Shown: positions 6,579 to 14,298 of the stretch, in pieces
Layout of the letters: every line of letters starts with the position of its first letter
How positions within the stretch are numbered: position 1 is the stretch's first letter
NCBI GenBank assembly: GCA_964250775.1
Contig: CAXUHK010000066.1
Location: 1 to 20,787, forward strand
Direction of reading: 5' to 3'
DNA length: 20,787 nucleotides
DNA from: CAVRQM01 sp964250775
Lineage (GTDB): Bacteria > Pseudomonadota > Alphaproteobacteria > Acetobacterales > Acetobacteraceae
Notes under the pieces: model-generated
Database searches by the model: none
What the model was told of the DNA's origin: nothing
Seen by the model: the letters and a program-made list of their open reading frames with translations, nothing else
Made by a program: the position numbers and the translations under genes

Positions 6579-8102
6579 CTACATCGTGGCGCCCATCTGC
6601 CAGGGCGCGAACTCGGCGGCGCCGAAGTCGAACTGCTCGCTCTTGGTGGGCTCGCCCGAGGCGGTCGCCAGGATCTTGCGGAAGATGCGCCCGCCGCACT
6701 CCTGCACCGTCTCGTCGCCGTCGAGCACCGTGCCGCAGTTCACGTCCATGTCGTCCTCCATGCGGAGGTACATCGGGGTGTTGGTCGCGAGCTTGATCGA
6801 CGGCGCCGGCTTGCAGCCGAACACGCTGCCGCGCCCGGTGGTGAAGCACACCAGGTTGGCGCCGCCCGCCACCTGCCCGGTCGCCGCCACCGGGTCGTAG
6901 CCGGGCGTGTCCATGAACACGAAACCTTTGGCCGCCACCGCCTCGGCGTATTGCACCACCTCGACCAGGTTGGTGCTGCCGCACTTGGCCATGGCGCCCA
7001 GCGACTTCTCCAGGATGGTGGTCAGCCCGCCGGCCTTGTTGCCGGGCGAGGGGTTGGAGTTCAACTCCGCCCCTTCGCGCTCGGTGTAGCGCTCCCACCA
7101 GCGCATCAGCGCCACCAGCTTCTCGCCCACCTCGCGCGACACCGCGCGGCGGGTCAGCAGGTGCTCGGCTCCGTAGGTCTCGGGCGTCTCGGAGAGGATC
7201 ACCGTGCCGCCATGGCGCACCACGAGGTCGCTCGCAGCGCCCAGCGCCGGGTTGGCCGAGACGCCCGAGTAGCCGTCGGAGCCGCCGCATTGCAGCGCCA
7301 CCACCAGCTCGCTCGCCGGCACCGTCTCGCGCCGCACGCGATTGGCGTCCTGCAGGGCCTCGTTCACGTGGGCGATGCTGGCGGCCACGGTCTTGCGGCT
7401 GCCGCCCATCTCCTGGATGTCCATGCCGCGCAGGCGGCCGGACAGGCGCTGCTCCTCCAGCAGGCCGCCCAACTGGTTCACCTCGCAGCCCAGCCCCAGC
7501 ACGATGACGCTGGCGAAGTTCACATGCCGGGCGAAGCCGCCCAGCGTGCGCCGCAGCAGCGTCAGCGGCTCGCCCGCGGTCATGCCGCAGCCGGTCTTGT
7601 GCGTCAGCGCCACCACGCCGTCGACGTTCGGGTAGTCGGCCAGCGGATCGTAGCCTGTGACCGGGTTGCGCCGGAACGCGTCGGCCACCACGCTCGCCAC
7701 GTGCGCCGAGCAGTTCACGCTGGTCAGGATGCCGATGTAGTTGCGCGTGCCCACCCGCCCGTCGGCGCGGCGGATGCCCTCGAAGGTGGCCGGCGGGTCG
7801 ATCATCTCGGTCGGCCGGGCGTCGACGCCCCAGGCATAGTCCTTGGCGAAGTCGCCCATGCCGCAGTTCTGCACGTGGACGTGCTCGCCCGGCGCGATCG
7901 GCGCCGTCGCGAAGCCGATGATCTGGCCGTAGCGGATCACCGGCTCGCCGACCGCGTGCGGCCGCACCGCGACCTTGTGCCCGGCCGGGACGCGCCCGAC
8001 CACGGCCACGCCCTCGGCGACCGGGGTGCCCGGCAGCAGGGTCGCGCGGGCGACCAGCACGCTGTCGTCGGGATGCAGGCGGATCGTCAGCGGCGGGGTC
8101 AT
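6579..8102 (-). CDS. UxaA/GarD-family sugar-acid dehydratase
   Basis: 507 residues, full length for the altronate / galactarate dehydratase family. The N-terminal SAF domain (about 8-80) shows GHKVAVRPHAVGEPVIRYGQ, then IGFAT and PGEHVHVQNCGMG. The large C-terminal UxaA domain has GRVGTRNYIGIL, ALTHKTGCGM, VLGLGCEVNQ, LQCGGSDGYSG, SNPSPGNKAGGLT and FTTGRGSVFG. These Cys/His-bearing motifs surround the metal site in known members, which remove water from a hexarate or hexonate to give a 2-keto-3-deoxy acid. It is the second gene of an operon: its ATG (8102-8100) overlaps the aldolase TGA in an ATGA. With a GarL-like aldolase upstream, galactarate or a similar diacid is a reasonable substrate, but altronate or another aldonate is not excluded. 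Confidence 0.9.
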   Translation of the reverse strand: MTPPLTIRLHPDDSVLVARATLLPGTPVAEGVAVVGRVPAGHKVAVRPHAVGEPVIRYGQIIGFATAPIAPGEHVHVQNCGMGDFAKDYAWGVDARPTEMIDPPATFEGIRRADGRVGTRNYIGILTSVNCSAHVASVVADAFRRNPVTGYDPLADYPNVDGVVALTHKTGCGMTAGEPLTLLRRTLGGFARHVNFASVIVLGLGCEVNQLGGLLEEQRLSGRLRGMDIQEMGGSRKTVAASIAHVNEALQDANRVRRETVPASELVVALQCGGSDGYSGVSANPALGAASDLVVRHGGTVILSETPETYGAEHLLTRRAVSREVGEKLVALMRWWERYTEREGAELNSNPSPGNKAGGLTTILEKSLGAMAKCGSTNLVEVVQYAEAVAAKGFVFMDTPGYDPVAATGQVAGGANLVCFTTGRGSVFGCKPAPSIKLATNTPMYLRMEDDMDVNCGTVLDGDETVQECGGRIFRKILATASGEPTKSEQFDFGAAEFAPWQMGATM

Positions 8103-8884
8103 CGGGAGGCCAGCTCCGGGCTCTCGCGGCGCACCTGCGCCGTGGCGGCGCGGGCTGCGGTCATCAGCAAGCCGCTGTCGTTCATGATCGTGACCAGGCG
8201 GAACCCCATGCCCAACGCGCGCGAGGCGTAGCCGGCGCTGCCGCAATGGATGCCGGCATGGATGCCGCGCGCGGCGGTCGCCGCCACCACGCGCTCGAAG
8301 ACCGCCAGCATCTCCGGCTCCTCGCGGTCAAGCTTCGGCACCAGGCCGTGCGAGAAGCCCAGGTCGGAGGGGCCGATATAGACGCCGGCGATGCCCGGCA
8401 CGTCGAGGATGGCGTCGAGGTTGGCGACCGCCTCGCGGGTCTCGATCATCGGCAGCGCCAGGCACTCGGCGTTGGCGGTGGCCTGGTAGCCGGAGCTCGC
8501 GTCGCCGTACATGCCGGCGCGGATCGGGCCGTTGCTGCGCGTCCCATCGGGCGGGTACTTGCAGGCGGCGACGAAGGCGCGGGCCTGGTCGGGCGTGTTG
8601 ACCATCGGGCAGATCACCCCCATGGCGCCGCCGTCCAGCGCCTTGCCGATGATCCCTGGTTCGTTCCACGGCACCCGCACCATCGGCGTCACCGGATGCG
8701 CCCCCATCGCCTGGAAGCAGGCGACCATCGACATGTAGTCCTGCACGCCGTGCTGCAGGTCGACGGTCACGGTGTCGAACCCCGACTGCGCCATGACTTC
8801 GGCCGAGAAGCCGGACGGGATAGCCAGCCAGCCGTTCACCGCGGCCCGGCCCTGCGCCCAGATCTGCTTGAGCCTGTTCGCCAA
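8099..8884 (-). CDS. HpcH/HpaI-family class II aldolase
   Basis: 261 residues from a TTG at 8884, chosen because GGAGGAG (complement of 8891-8897) sits 6 bases upstream; the frame is open further but has no better start. The family splits 2-keto-4-hydroxy acids to pyruvate plus an aldehyde using a divalent metal. All key positions match E. coli HpaI closely: His45 (VDLQHGVQD), Arg70 (MVRVPW), metal ligands Glu148 (PMIETREAV) and Asp174 (YIGPSDLGF). GarL (5-keto-4-deoxyglucarate aldolase) belongs to the same family, and the downstream GarD/UxaA gene supplies the matching preceding step. The pair probably turns a sugar diacid into pyruvate and tartronate semialdehyde or a related aldehyde. It is cytoplasmic. 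No transporter or regulator for the pathway is adjacent. Confidence 0.9.
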   Translation of the reverse strand: MANRLKQIWAQGRAAVNGWLAIPSGFSAEVMAQSGFDTVTVDLQHGVQDYMSMVACFQAMGAHPVTPMVRVPWNEPGIIGKALDGGAMGVICPMVNTPDQARAFVAACKYPPDGTRSNGPIRAGMYGDASSGYQATANAECLALPMIETREAVANLDAILDVPGIAGVYIGPSDLGFSHGLVPKLDREEPEMLAVFERVVAATAARGIHAGIHCGSAGYASRALGMGFRLVTIMNDSGLLMTAARAATAQVRRESPELASR

Positions 8885-8949
8885 ACCGCTCTCCTCCCGT
8901 GACGCAATCAGGCTAGACGCGGCTCGGGGATGGGTCAATCGAGACGGTT

Positions 8950-8959
8950 GTTGCGCAAC
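8950..8959. promoter_or_regulatory. Candidate operator palindrome between aldolase and fasciclin genes
   Basis: GTTGCGCAAC is a perfect 10-bp palindrome lying 66 bp upstream of the aldolase start and 107 bp upstream of the fasciclin start, in the divergent spacer. A dimeric regulator of the sugar-acid operon is a plausible partner. Chance palindromes of this size are common in GC-rich DNA. Confidence 0.3.
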
Positions 8960-8997
8960 GAAACGCCATGATGATAGGTCCGGGAGCACATCCGGAA

Positions 8998-9028
8998 GCC
9001 CGGTGGTGCCGTATTGCCACCATCGGGC
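8998..9028 (+). promoter_or_regulatory. Hairpin in the fasciclin 5' leader
   Basis: GCCCGGTGGTG (8998-9008) pairs with CACCATCGGGC (9018-9028) over 11 bp with one G-U pair and a 9-base loop, ending 38 bp before the ATG at 9067. It would lie in the leader if transcription starts upstream. It could stabilise or attenuate the message; no known riboswitch pattern is recognised. Confidence 0.35.
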
Positions 9029-9066
9029 GCGCCGCGCCCGGACGCGCAGAACATGAGGAACCTCCG

Positions 9067-9630
9067 ATGCAGCTCAATCTCCGCTCCGCCCTGCTGGCCG
9101 CCGGCCTGGCGTTCGTGACCGTCCCCGCGGTGGCGCCCCCGGCTCACGCCGCGGTCATGGTCGGCGGCGCCCCGATGTATCCGAACAAGGACATCGTCGA
9201 CAACGCCGTGAACTCCAAGGACCACACCACCCTGGTCGCCGCGGTCAAGGCCGCCGGCTTGGTCGACACGCTAAAGGGCCCCGGGCCGTTCACCGTGTTC
9301 GCGCCGACCAACGAGGCGTTCACGGCGCTGCCGGCCGGCACCGTCGACACGCTGCTGAAGCCCGAGAACAAGGCGACGCTGACCAAGATCCTCACCTATC
9401 ACGTGGTCGCCGGCAGGATGACCGCGGCCAGCCTCATGAAGGCGATCAAGGCAGGCCACGGCAGCGCCGCCCTGACCACCGTCGAGGGCGACCCGCTGAC
9501 CGCGACCGCGGTGGGCAAGAAGATCTACATCACCGATTCCAAGAACGACAAGGCGCTGGTCACGATCCCGAACGTGATGCAGTCGAACGGCGTCATCCAT
9601 GTCGTCGACCACGTGCTGCTGCCGAACTAG
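9067..9630 (+). CDS. Secreted fasciclin (FAS1) domain protein
   Basis: 187 residues from an ATG at 9067 with GAGGA at 9055-9059. A Sec signal peptide (MQLNLRSALLAAGLAFVTVP, then AVAPPAHA) is probably cleaved after Ala28. One FAS1 domain fills the rest: FTVFAPTNEAFTALPAGTVD (the H1 block), ILTYHVVAGRMTA (YH motif), and VIHVVDHVLLPN (the H2 block) at the C-terminus. Bacterial single-FAS1 proteins of this size are periplasmic or extracellular; some are linked to adhesion or symbiosis and many have no known role. It is divergent from the sugar-acid operon. The downstream scaffold gap means that its true 3' neighbour is not certain. Confidence 0.93.
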   Translation: MQLNLRSALLAAGLAFVTVPAVAPPAHAAVMVGGAPMYPNKDIVDNAVNSKDHTTLVAAVKAAGLVDTLKGPGPFTVFAPTNEAFTALPAGTVDTLLKPENKATLTKILTYHVVAGRMTAASLMKAIKAGHGSAALTTVEGDPLTATAVGKKIYITDSKNDKALVTIPNVMQSNGVIHVVDHVLLPN

Positions 9631-9668
9631 GCCGGCCTCCGCACCGGCGTGAGTGACGAACCGCGCCG

Positions 9669-9752
9669 CCCAAACCCCCCCCCCGGGGGCCCACAAGCGG
9701 GCTGGGGCGATAAACATACCACCCCGCCCCGGNNNNNNNNNNCCCGCCCGGG
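9669..9752. other. Scaffold gap with low-quality flanks
   Basis: Ten N occupy 9733-9742. To the left lie a run of ten C (9675-9684) and five G, then G/C-rich filler with no coding pattern. A stretch at 9651-9675 is repeated imperfectly after the gap near 9754, with about 20 of 25 bases equal. This looks like two ends of the same locus that were not merged. Treat 9669-9752 as unreliable. Confidence 0.85.
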
Positions 9753-9765
9753 GGTGAGTGACTAC

Positions 9766-9791
9766 CCGCGCGGCCAACGCTGGCCGCGCGG
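9766..9791 (+). terminator. Strong GC hairpin, possible fasciclin terminator
   Basis: CCGCGCGGCCA (9766-9776) and TGGCCGCGCGG (9781-9791) are a perfect 11-bp stem with loop ACGC. No T run follows. If the gap is an artefact, this hairpin lies close after the fasciclin stop and would end that transcript; it also explains why sequencing broke here. Confidence 0.5.
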
Positions 9792-9819
9792 TGACACTCA
9801 TGCGTGATGGCGATATAAC
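9791..9819 (+). promoter_or_regulatory. Sigma70-like promoter of the RND efflux operon
   Basis: GTGACA (9791-9796, five of six to TTGACA) and TATAAC (9814-9819, five of six to TATAAT) are spaced by 17 bp, 89 bp before the adaptor ATG. GCGAT / ATCGC arms at 9810-9825 flank the -10 and could bind a repressor. Confidence 0.6.
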
Positions 9820-9907
9820 GATCGCTCGCGTCCGCGGTCTCGTTGCGGATATTCTGTCCTGGTCGCGTCCCGTTCGCGTGCGGGCCGCCGAACTTCCGGG
9901 GTCATCG

Positions 9908-11074
9908 ATGCGAGTTGCCGCCACTGTCGCCGCCTTCGCCGCCGCTTGCTGGATCGCCGCCCCGGCGCGCGCCCAGCTCGGGCCGGGCGGACCGCCAGCG
10001 GTGGGCGTCGTCACCGCGCAGCGCCAGGACGTGACCGAGACCAACGACTTCGTCGGCCGCGTGCAGGCGATCGATCGCGTCGACCTGGTGGCGCGAGTGA
10101 CCGCCTTCATCCAGGAGCGCAACTTCACCGAGGGCGCCGAGGTCAGCAAGGGCGACTTGCTGTACCGGCTGGAGCGCGGCCCGTTCGAGGCCGACGCCCA
10201 GGCCAAGGCAGCCGCCGTGGCGCAGTCGCAGGCGCTGTTGCGCAACGCCAGCATCACGCTTGGCCGCGCCAACAGCCTGCTCAGCACCCCCGCCGGCCAG
10301 CGCTCCACGGTCGACGACGCGCAGGCGCAGCAGGCCAGCCAGGCGGCGCAGGTCGCCGCCAACCAGGCCCAGCTCCGGGCGTCGCAGATCAGCCTCGCCT
10401 ACACCGAGATCCGCGCCCCGGTCGCGGGCAAGATCAGCCGCACCACGCTCACCATCGGCAACGTGGTGACGCCGACCAGCGGCGCGCTGGCCACCATCGT
10501 GAGCCAGGACCCGATGTACGTGCTGTTCCCGGTCTCATCGCGCACCGCCCTCGACCTGCGCAACAAGTACGCCAGCAAAGGCGGGCTCGAGGCTGTCGCG
10601 GTGAAGCTGCAACTGCCCGACGGCAGCGTCTACGGCCAAACCGGCAAGCTCGATTACGTGGACCCCACGGTCTCCGCCAACACCGACACGTTGAACTTCC
10701 GCGCCGTCATCCCCAACCCGCCGCGCCCGGGCAGCAAGCCCGGCGAGCCCGGCAACCGCGAGCTGGTCGACGGCGAGTTCGTGACCGCCCTGGTCGAGGG
10801 CGTCGAGCCATTGCGCGTGCTTGGCGTGCCGCGCGCCGCCGTGCTGGAGGATCAGCAGGGCAGCTATGTCTGGGTGGTCGGCGCCGGCAACAAGGTCGAG
10901 CAGCGCCGGGTGCAGCTCGGCCAGTCGACGCTCACCACGGCGGTGGTGATCGGCGGGTTGAACGAGGGCGAGACGGTCATCTCCGAGGGCATCCAGCGCG
11001 TCCACGCCGCCGGCACCGTGGTGGCGCCGTCGCCGGCGTCGGCCGGGCCGGCGGTGGCGAAGGCAGGGGGCTGA
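9908..11074 (+). CDS. RND efflux periplasmic adaptor subunit (AcrA/MexA type)
   Basis: 388 residues from an ATG at 9908, chosen because a Sec signal peptide starts there (MRVAATVAAFAAACWIAAPA, cleaved near Ala22); the frame is open upstream but codes nothing sensible. The first lipoyl half (VDLVARVTAFIQERNFTEGA, then GDLLYRLE) precedes an Ala/Gln-rich helical hairpin, then the second half (YTEIRAPVAGKISRTTLTIG), the beta-barrel domain and a membrane-proximal domain (VPRAAVLEDQQGSYVWVV). It links the inner-membrane pump to an outer-membrane channel. No lipobox is clear, so it may be soluble in the periplasm. Four bases separate its stop from the pump gene. Which compounds the system exports cannot be read from the sequence. 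Confidence 0.93.
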   Translation: MRVAATVAAFAAACWIAAPARAQLGPGGPPAVGVVTAQRQDVTETNDFVGRVQAIDRVDLVARVTAFIQERNFTEGAEVSKGDLLYRLERGPFEADAQAKAAAVAQSQALLRNASITLGRANSLLSTPAGQRSTVDDAQAQQASQAAQVAANQAQLRASQISLAYTEIRAPVAGKISRTTLTIGNVVTPTSGALATIVSQDPMYVLFPVSSRTALDLRNKYASKGGLEAVAVKLQLPDGSVYGQTGKLDYVDPTVSANTDTLNFRAVIPNPPRPGSKPGEPGNRELVDGEFVTALVEGVEPLRVLGVPRAAVLEDQQGSYVWVVGAGNKVEQRRVQLGQSTLTTAVVIGGLNEGETVISEGIQRVHAAGTVVAPSPASAGPAVAKAGG

Positions 11075-11078
11075 GCGC

Positions 11079-14000
11079 ATGATCTCGGGGACCTTCATCG
11101 ACCGGCCACGGCTCGCGGTGGTGATCGCCATCATCATCACCATCGCAGGTGCCATCTCGCTTACCCGCATCCCGGTCGCCCAGTTCCCCGACATCGTGCC
11201 GCCGCAGGTGCAGGTGACGACGACCTATCCCGGCGCCTCGGCGGCGGTGGTCGAGGCCACCGTGGCGCAGACGCTGGAGGCGTCGGTCAACGGCGCCGAC
11301 AACATGATCTACATGAAGTCGAACAGCGCCAACGACGGCAGCTACGGCCTCACCGTCAGCTTCTCGCTCGGCACCAACCCCGACATCAACACCGTCAACG
11401 TCAACAACCGGGTGCAGGCGGCGCTGTCCCGCCTGCCGGTCGAGGTGCAGCGCAACGGCGTCACGGTACAGAAGCGCTCCTCGGCGATCCTGGAGTTCCT
11501 GCAGCTCTACAGCGAGAACGGCAAGCAGGACCCGCTGTTCATCAGCAACTACGTCACCATCAACGTGCTCGACACGCTGGCGCGCATCCCCGGCGTCGGC
11601 CAGGCCAACCTGTTCGGCGCGCTCAACTACTCGATGCGGGTGTGGTTCGACACCAACCGGCTGATCGCGCTGGGCCTCGCTCCGTCCGACATCATCGCGG
11701 CGATCCAGGCGCAGAACATCCAGGCCGCGGTGGGCCGGGTCGGCGCGCGGCCGACCAGCGACGACACCCAGTTCCAGATCAACCTGCAGACCAAGGGCCG
11801 GCTCATCACCCCGGCGGACTTCGGCCGCATCGTCATCCGCGCCAACCCGGACGGCTCGGTGCTGCGGGTGAGCGACGTGGCGCGGGTCGAACTCGGCGCC
11901 GCCTCGCAGGACAGCCTGAGCCGGCTGAACGGCGCGCCGGCGGTGTCGATCGGCATCTATCTGTCGCCCGGCGCCAACGCGGTGCAGACCTCGGCGCGGG
12001 TGCAGGCGGCGCTCGACAAACTCGGGACGCGTTTCCCCGAGGGGCTGAAGGCGCGGGTGTTCTACGACAGCAGCACCTTCGTCTCCGATACCATCACCGA
12101 GGTGCTGAAGACCCTGGGCGAGGCGTTCATCCTCGTCGTGATCGTGGTGTTCCTGTTCCTGGGTAGCCTGCGCGCCACCATCATCCCGCTGGTCGCGGTC
12201 CCGGTCAGCCTGATCGGCACCTTCGCCGTGCTGCTGGCGCTGGGCTTCTCGGCCAACACCGTGAGCCTGCTGGCCATGGTGCTGGCAATCGGCATCGTGG
12301 TCGACGACGCCATCGTCGTGGTCGAGAACGTCGAGCGCGTGATGTCGGAGCGGCCGGACCTGTCGCCGGGCGACGCGACCAAGCTCGCGATGCAGCAGAT
12401 CACCGCGCCGATCATCGCGATCACCCTGGTGCTGCTGTCGGTGTTCGTGCCGATCGCCTTCATCCCCGGCCTGTCCGGCAGCCTGTTCCGACAGTTTTCT
12501 GTCACCATCAGCGTCGCCATGCTGATCTCGGCGGTGAACGCGCTGACGCTCTCTCCGGCGCTGTGCGCGGTGTTCCTGCGCCACACGGGCGAGAAGCGCG
12601 GCGTCATGGGCTATGTCGGGCGCGGCATCGACCGGGTGCGCGACGGCTACGGCAACGTGGTGCGCCGGCTGCTGCGGTTCTCGATCATCGCGGTCGTGCT
12701 CGTCGTGGGCTGTGCCGCCGGCATCTTCGGCCTGTCCGCGATCACCCCCACCGGCTTCCTGCCGGAGGAGGACCAGGGCGCGTTCTTCCTGGCGGTGCAG
12801 CTGCCCGACGGCGCCTCGGTCAACCGCACGCTGGCGGTGGCCAAGCAGGTCGAGGGGGTGCTGAAGGGGATCCCCTCGATTCAGAACGTGCTGTCGATCG
12901 TGGGCTTCTCGCTGCTCGACGGCGGCAACCAGGCCAACGCCGCGTTCCTGGTGGCGCGCATGAAGCCGTTCGCCGACCGGACCGCGACCAAGGACGGCGT
13001 GCAGGCGGCGATCGGCCAGGTGTTCGGCGCCAGCCAAGGCATCAAGACGGCGTTCGTGTTCCCGTTCAACCTGCCGCCGATCCTCGGCCTGTCGACCAGC
13101 GGCGGCTTCGAGTACCAACTCCAGGCGCTGAACGGCCAGGATCCGGTGGACATGGGGCCGCCGCTGCAGGGCCTGCTCGCCGCCGCCCAATCCAACCCGT
13201 CGATCGGCAAGGTGTACTCGACCTTCACCGCCACCACGCCGTCGATCTACCTCGACATCGACCGCGACAAGGCGCAGGCGCTGGGCCTTGCGGTCAGCGA
13301 CGTGTTCACCGCGCTGCAGGCCACGCTGGGCGGGTACTACGTCAACGACTTCAACCTGTTCGGCCGCACGTGGCAGGTCAACATCCAGGGCGACGCGGTC
13401 GATCGCACCGACATCCCGTCGATCTTCCGGATATTCGTGCGCAACAAGACCGGGACCATGGTGCCGCTGCGCTCGATCGCCAACCTGCGCATCGTGCTCG
13501 GTCCGCAGACCATCAGCCGCTACGACAACTACCGCTCGATCACCGTGCAGGGGTCCGCCAAGCCGGGCGTGTCCTCCGGCACGGCGCTGCTCGCCATGGA
13601 GGCGGTGTCGAAGGCGACGCTGCCGGCCGGCTACTCGTACGAGTGGACCGGCACCGCCTACCAGGAGCGCGAGGCGACCGGACAGACCGGCACCATCCTG
13701 GCGCTGGCCATCCTGTTCGCCTACCTGTTCCTGGTCGGGCTGTACGAGAGCTGGGTGATCCCGATCCCGGTGCTGCTTTCGGTGGCGGTGGGCGTGCTCG
13801 GCGCGTTCGTCGGCATCAAGGTGGCCGGGCTGTCGCTCGACCTTTACGCGCAGATCGGCCTCGTGGTGCTGATCGCGCTGGCGGCCAAGAACGGCATCCT
13901 GATCATCGAGTTCGCCAAGGAGCAGCGCGAGTCCGGCCGCTCGATCCGCGAGGCCGCCGAACTCGGCGCCCGCACCCGGTTCCGCGCGGTGATGATGACC

Positions 14001-14231
14001 TCGATCGCCTTCGTGCTGGGGCTGGTGCCGCTGGTGATCGCCCAGGGCGCCTCGATGCTGAGCCGGCACGCCATCGGCACGCCGGTGTTCGCCGGCATGA
14101 TCGGCGCCAGCAGCATCGGCATCTTCCTGATCCCGATGCTGTACGTCACGTTCCAGACCATGCGCGAGCGGGTCAAGGAACGGTTCGGGCGCAAGAAACG
14201 TGTCCGCGAGCACGTCGCGGTGGCGGAATAG
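11079..14231 (+). CDS. RND multidrug efflux permease (AcrB/MexB, HAE1 type)
   Basis: 1050 residues, typical for the hydrophobe/amphiphile efflux family. It starts MISGTFIDRPRLAVVIAIII (first membrane helix). Proton-relay residues are intact: Asp409-Asp410 in IVVDDAIVVVENVER and Lys937 in LAAKNGILIIEFAKE. Two large periplasmic loops follow helices 1 and 7 (PDIVPPQVQVTTTYPGAS; TPTGFLPEEDQGAFFLAVQL), the usual duplicated layout of twelve helices. It works as a trimer in the inner membrane, driven by proton flow. The gene follows its adaptor by 4 bp. No TolC-like gene or local TetR regulator is present in the window, so an outer-membrane channel must be encoded elsewhere. Drugs, bile-like compounds or solvents are all possible substrates. 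Confidence 0.95.
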   Translation: MISGTFIDRPRLAVVIAIIITIAGAISLTRIPVAQFPDIVPPQVQVTTTYPGASAAVVEATVAQTLEASVNGADNMIYMKSNSANDGSYGLTVSFSLGTNPDINTVNVNNRVQAALSRLPVEVQRNGVTVQKRSSAILEFLQLYSENGKQDPLFISNYVTINVLDTLARIPGVGQANLFGALNYSMRVWFDTNRLIALGLAPSDIIAAIQAQNIQAAVGRVGARPTSDDTQFQINLQTKGRLITPADFGRIVIRANPDGSVLRVSDVARVELGAASQDSLSRLNGAPAVSIGIYLSPGANAVQTSARVQAALDKLGTRFPEGLKARVFYDSSTFVSDTITEVLKTLGEAFILVVIVVFLFLGSLRATIIPLVAVPVSLIGTFAVLLALGFSANTVSLLAMVLAIGIVVDDAIVVVENVERVMSERPDLSPGDATKLAMQQITAPIIAITLVLLSVFVPIAFIPGLSGSLFRQFSVTISVAMLISAVNALTLSPALCAVFLRHTGEKRGVMGYVGRGIDRVRDGYGNVVRRLLRFSIIAVVLVVGCAAGIFGLSAITPTGFLPEEDQGAFFLAVQLPDGASVNRTLAVAKQVEGVLKGIPSIQNVLSIVGFSLLDGGNQANAAFLVARMKPFADRTATKDGVQAAIGQVFGASQGIKTAFVFPFNLPPILGLSTSGGFEYQLQALNGQDPVDMGPPLQGLLAAAQSNPSIGKVYSTFTATTPSIYLDIDRDKAQALGLAVSDVFTALQATLGGYYVNDFNLFGRTWQVNIQGDAVDRTDIPSIFRIFVRNKTGTMVPLRSIANLRIVLGPQTISRYDNYRSITVQGSAKPGVSSGTALLAMEAVSKATLPAGYSYEWTGTAYQEREATGQTGTILALAILFAYLFLVGLYESWVIPIPVLLSVAVGVLGAFVGIKVAGLSLDLYAQIGLVVLIALAAKNGILIIEFAKEQRESGRSIREAAELGARTRFRAVMMTSIAFVLGLVPLVIAQGASMLSRHAIGTPVFAGMIGASSIGIFLIPMLYVTFQTMRERVKERFGRKKRVREHVAVAE

Positions 14232-14298
14232 GCTTCCCTTTTCCGGCCACCGCCGTACATCAGACCGCATAGGCCGCGATTTCGAGGGAACAGACGCG

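Noticed and set aside
6951..8231. A 426-codon plus-strand frame
   Set aside because: Antisense to the dehydratase, His- and Arg-rich, no ribosome binding site.
9675..9689. C10-G5 tract as a biological repeat or phase-variable run
   Set aside because: It borders a scaffold gap and sits where a GC hairpin should be, so a sequencing artefact is more likely.
9271..10362. A minus-strand open frame across the N run
   Set aside because: It includes undetermined bases and lies antisense to the fasciclin and adaptor genes; it exists only because N does not create stops.
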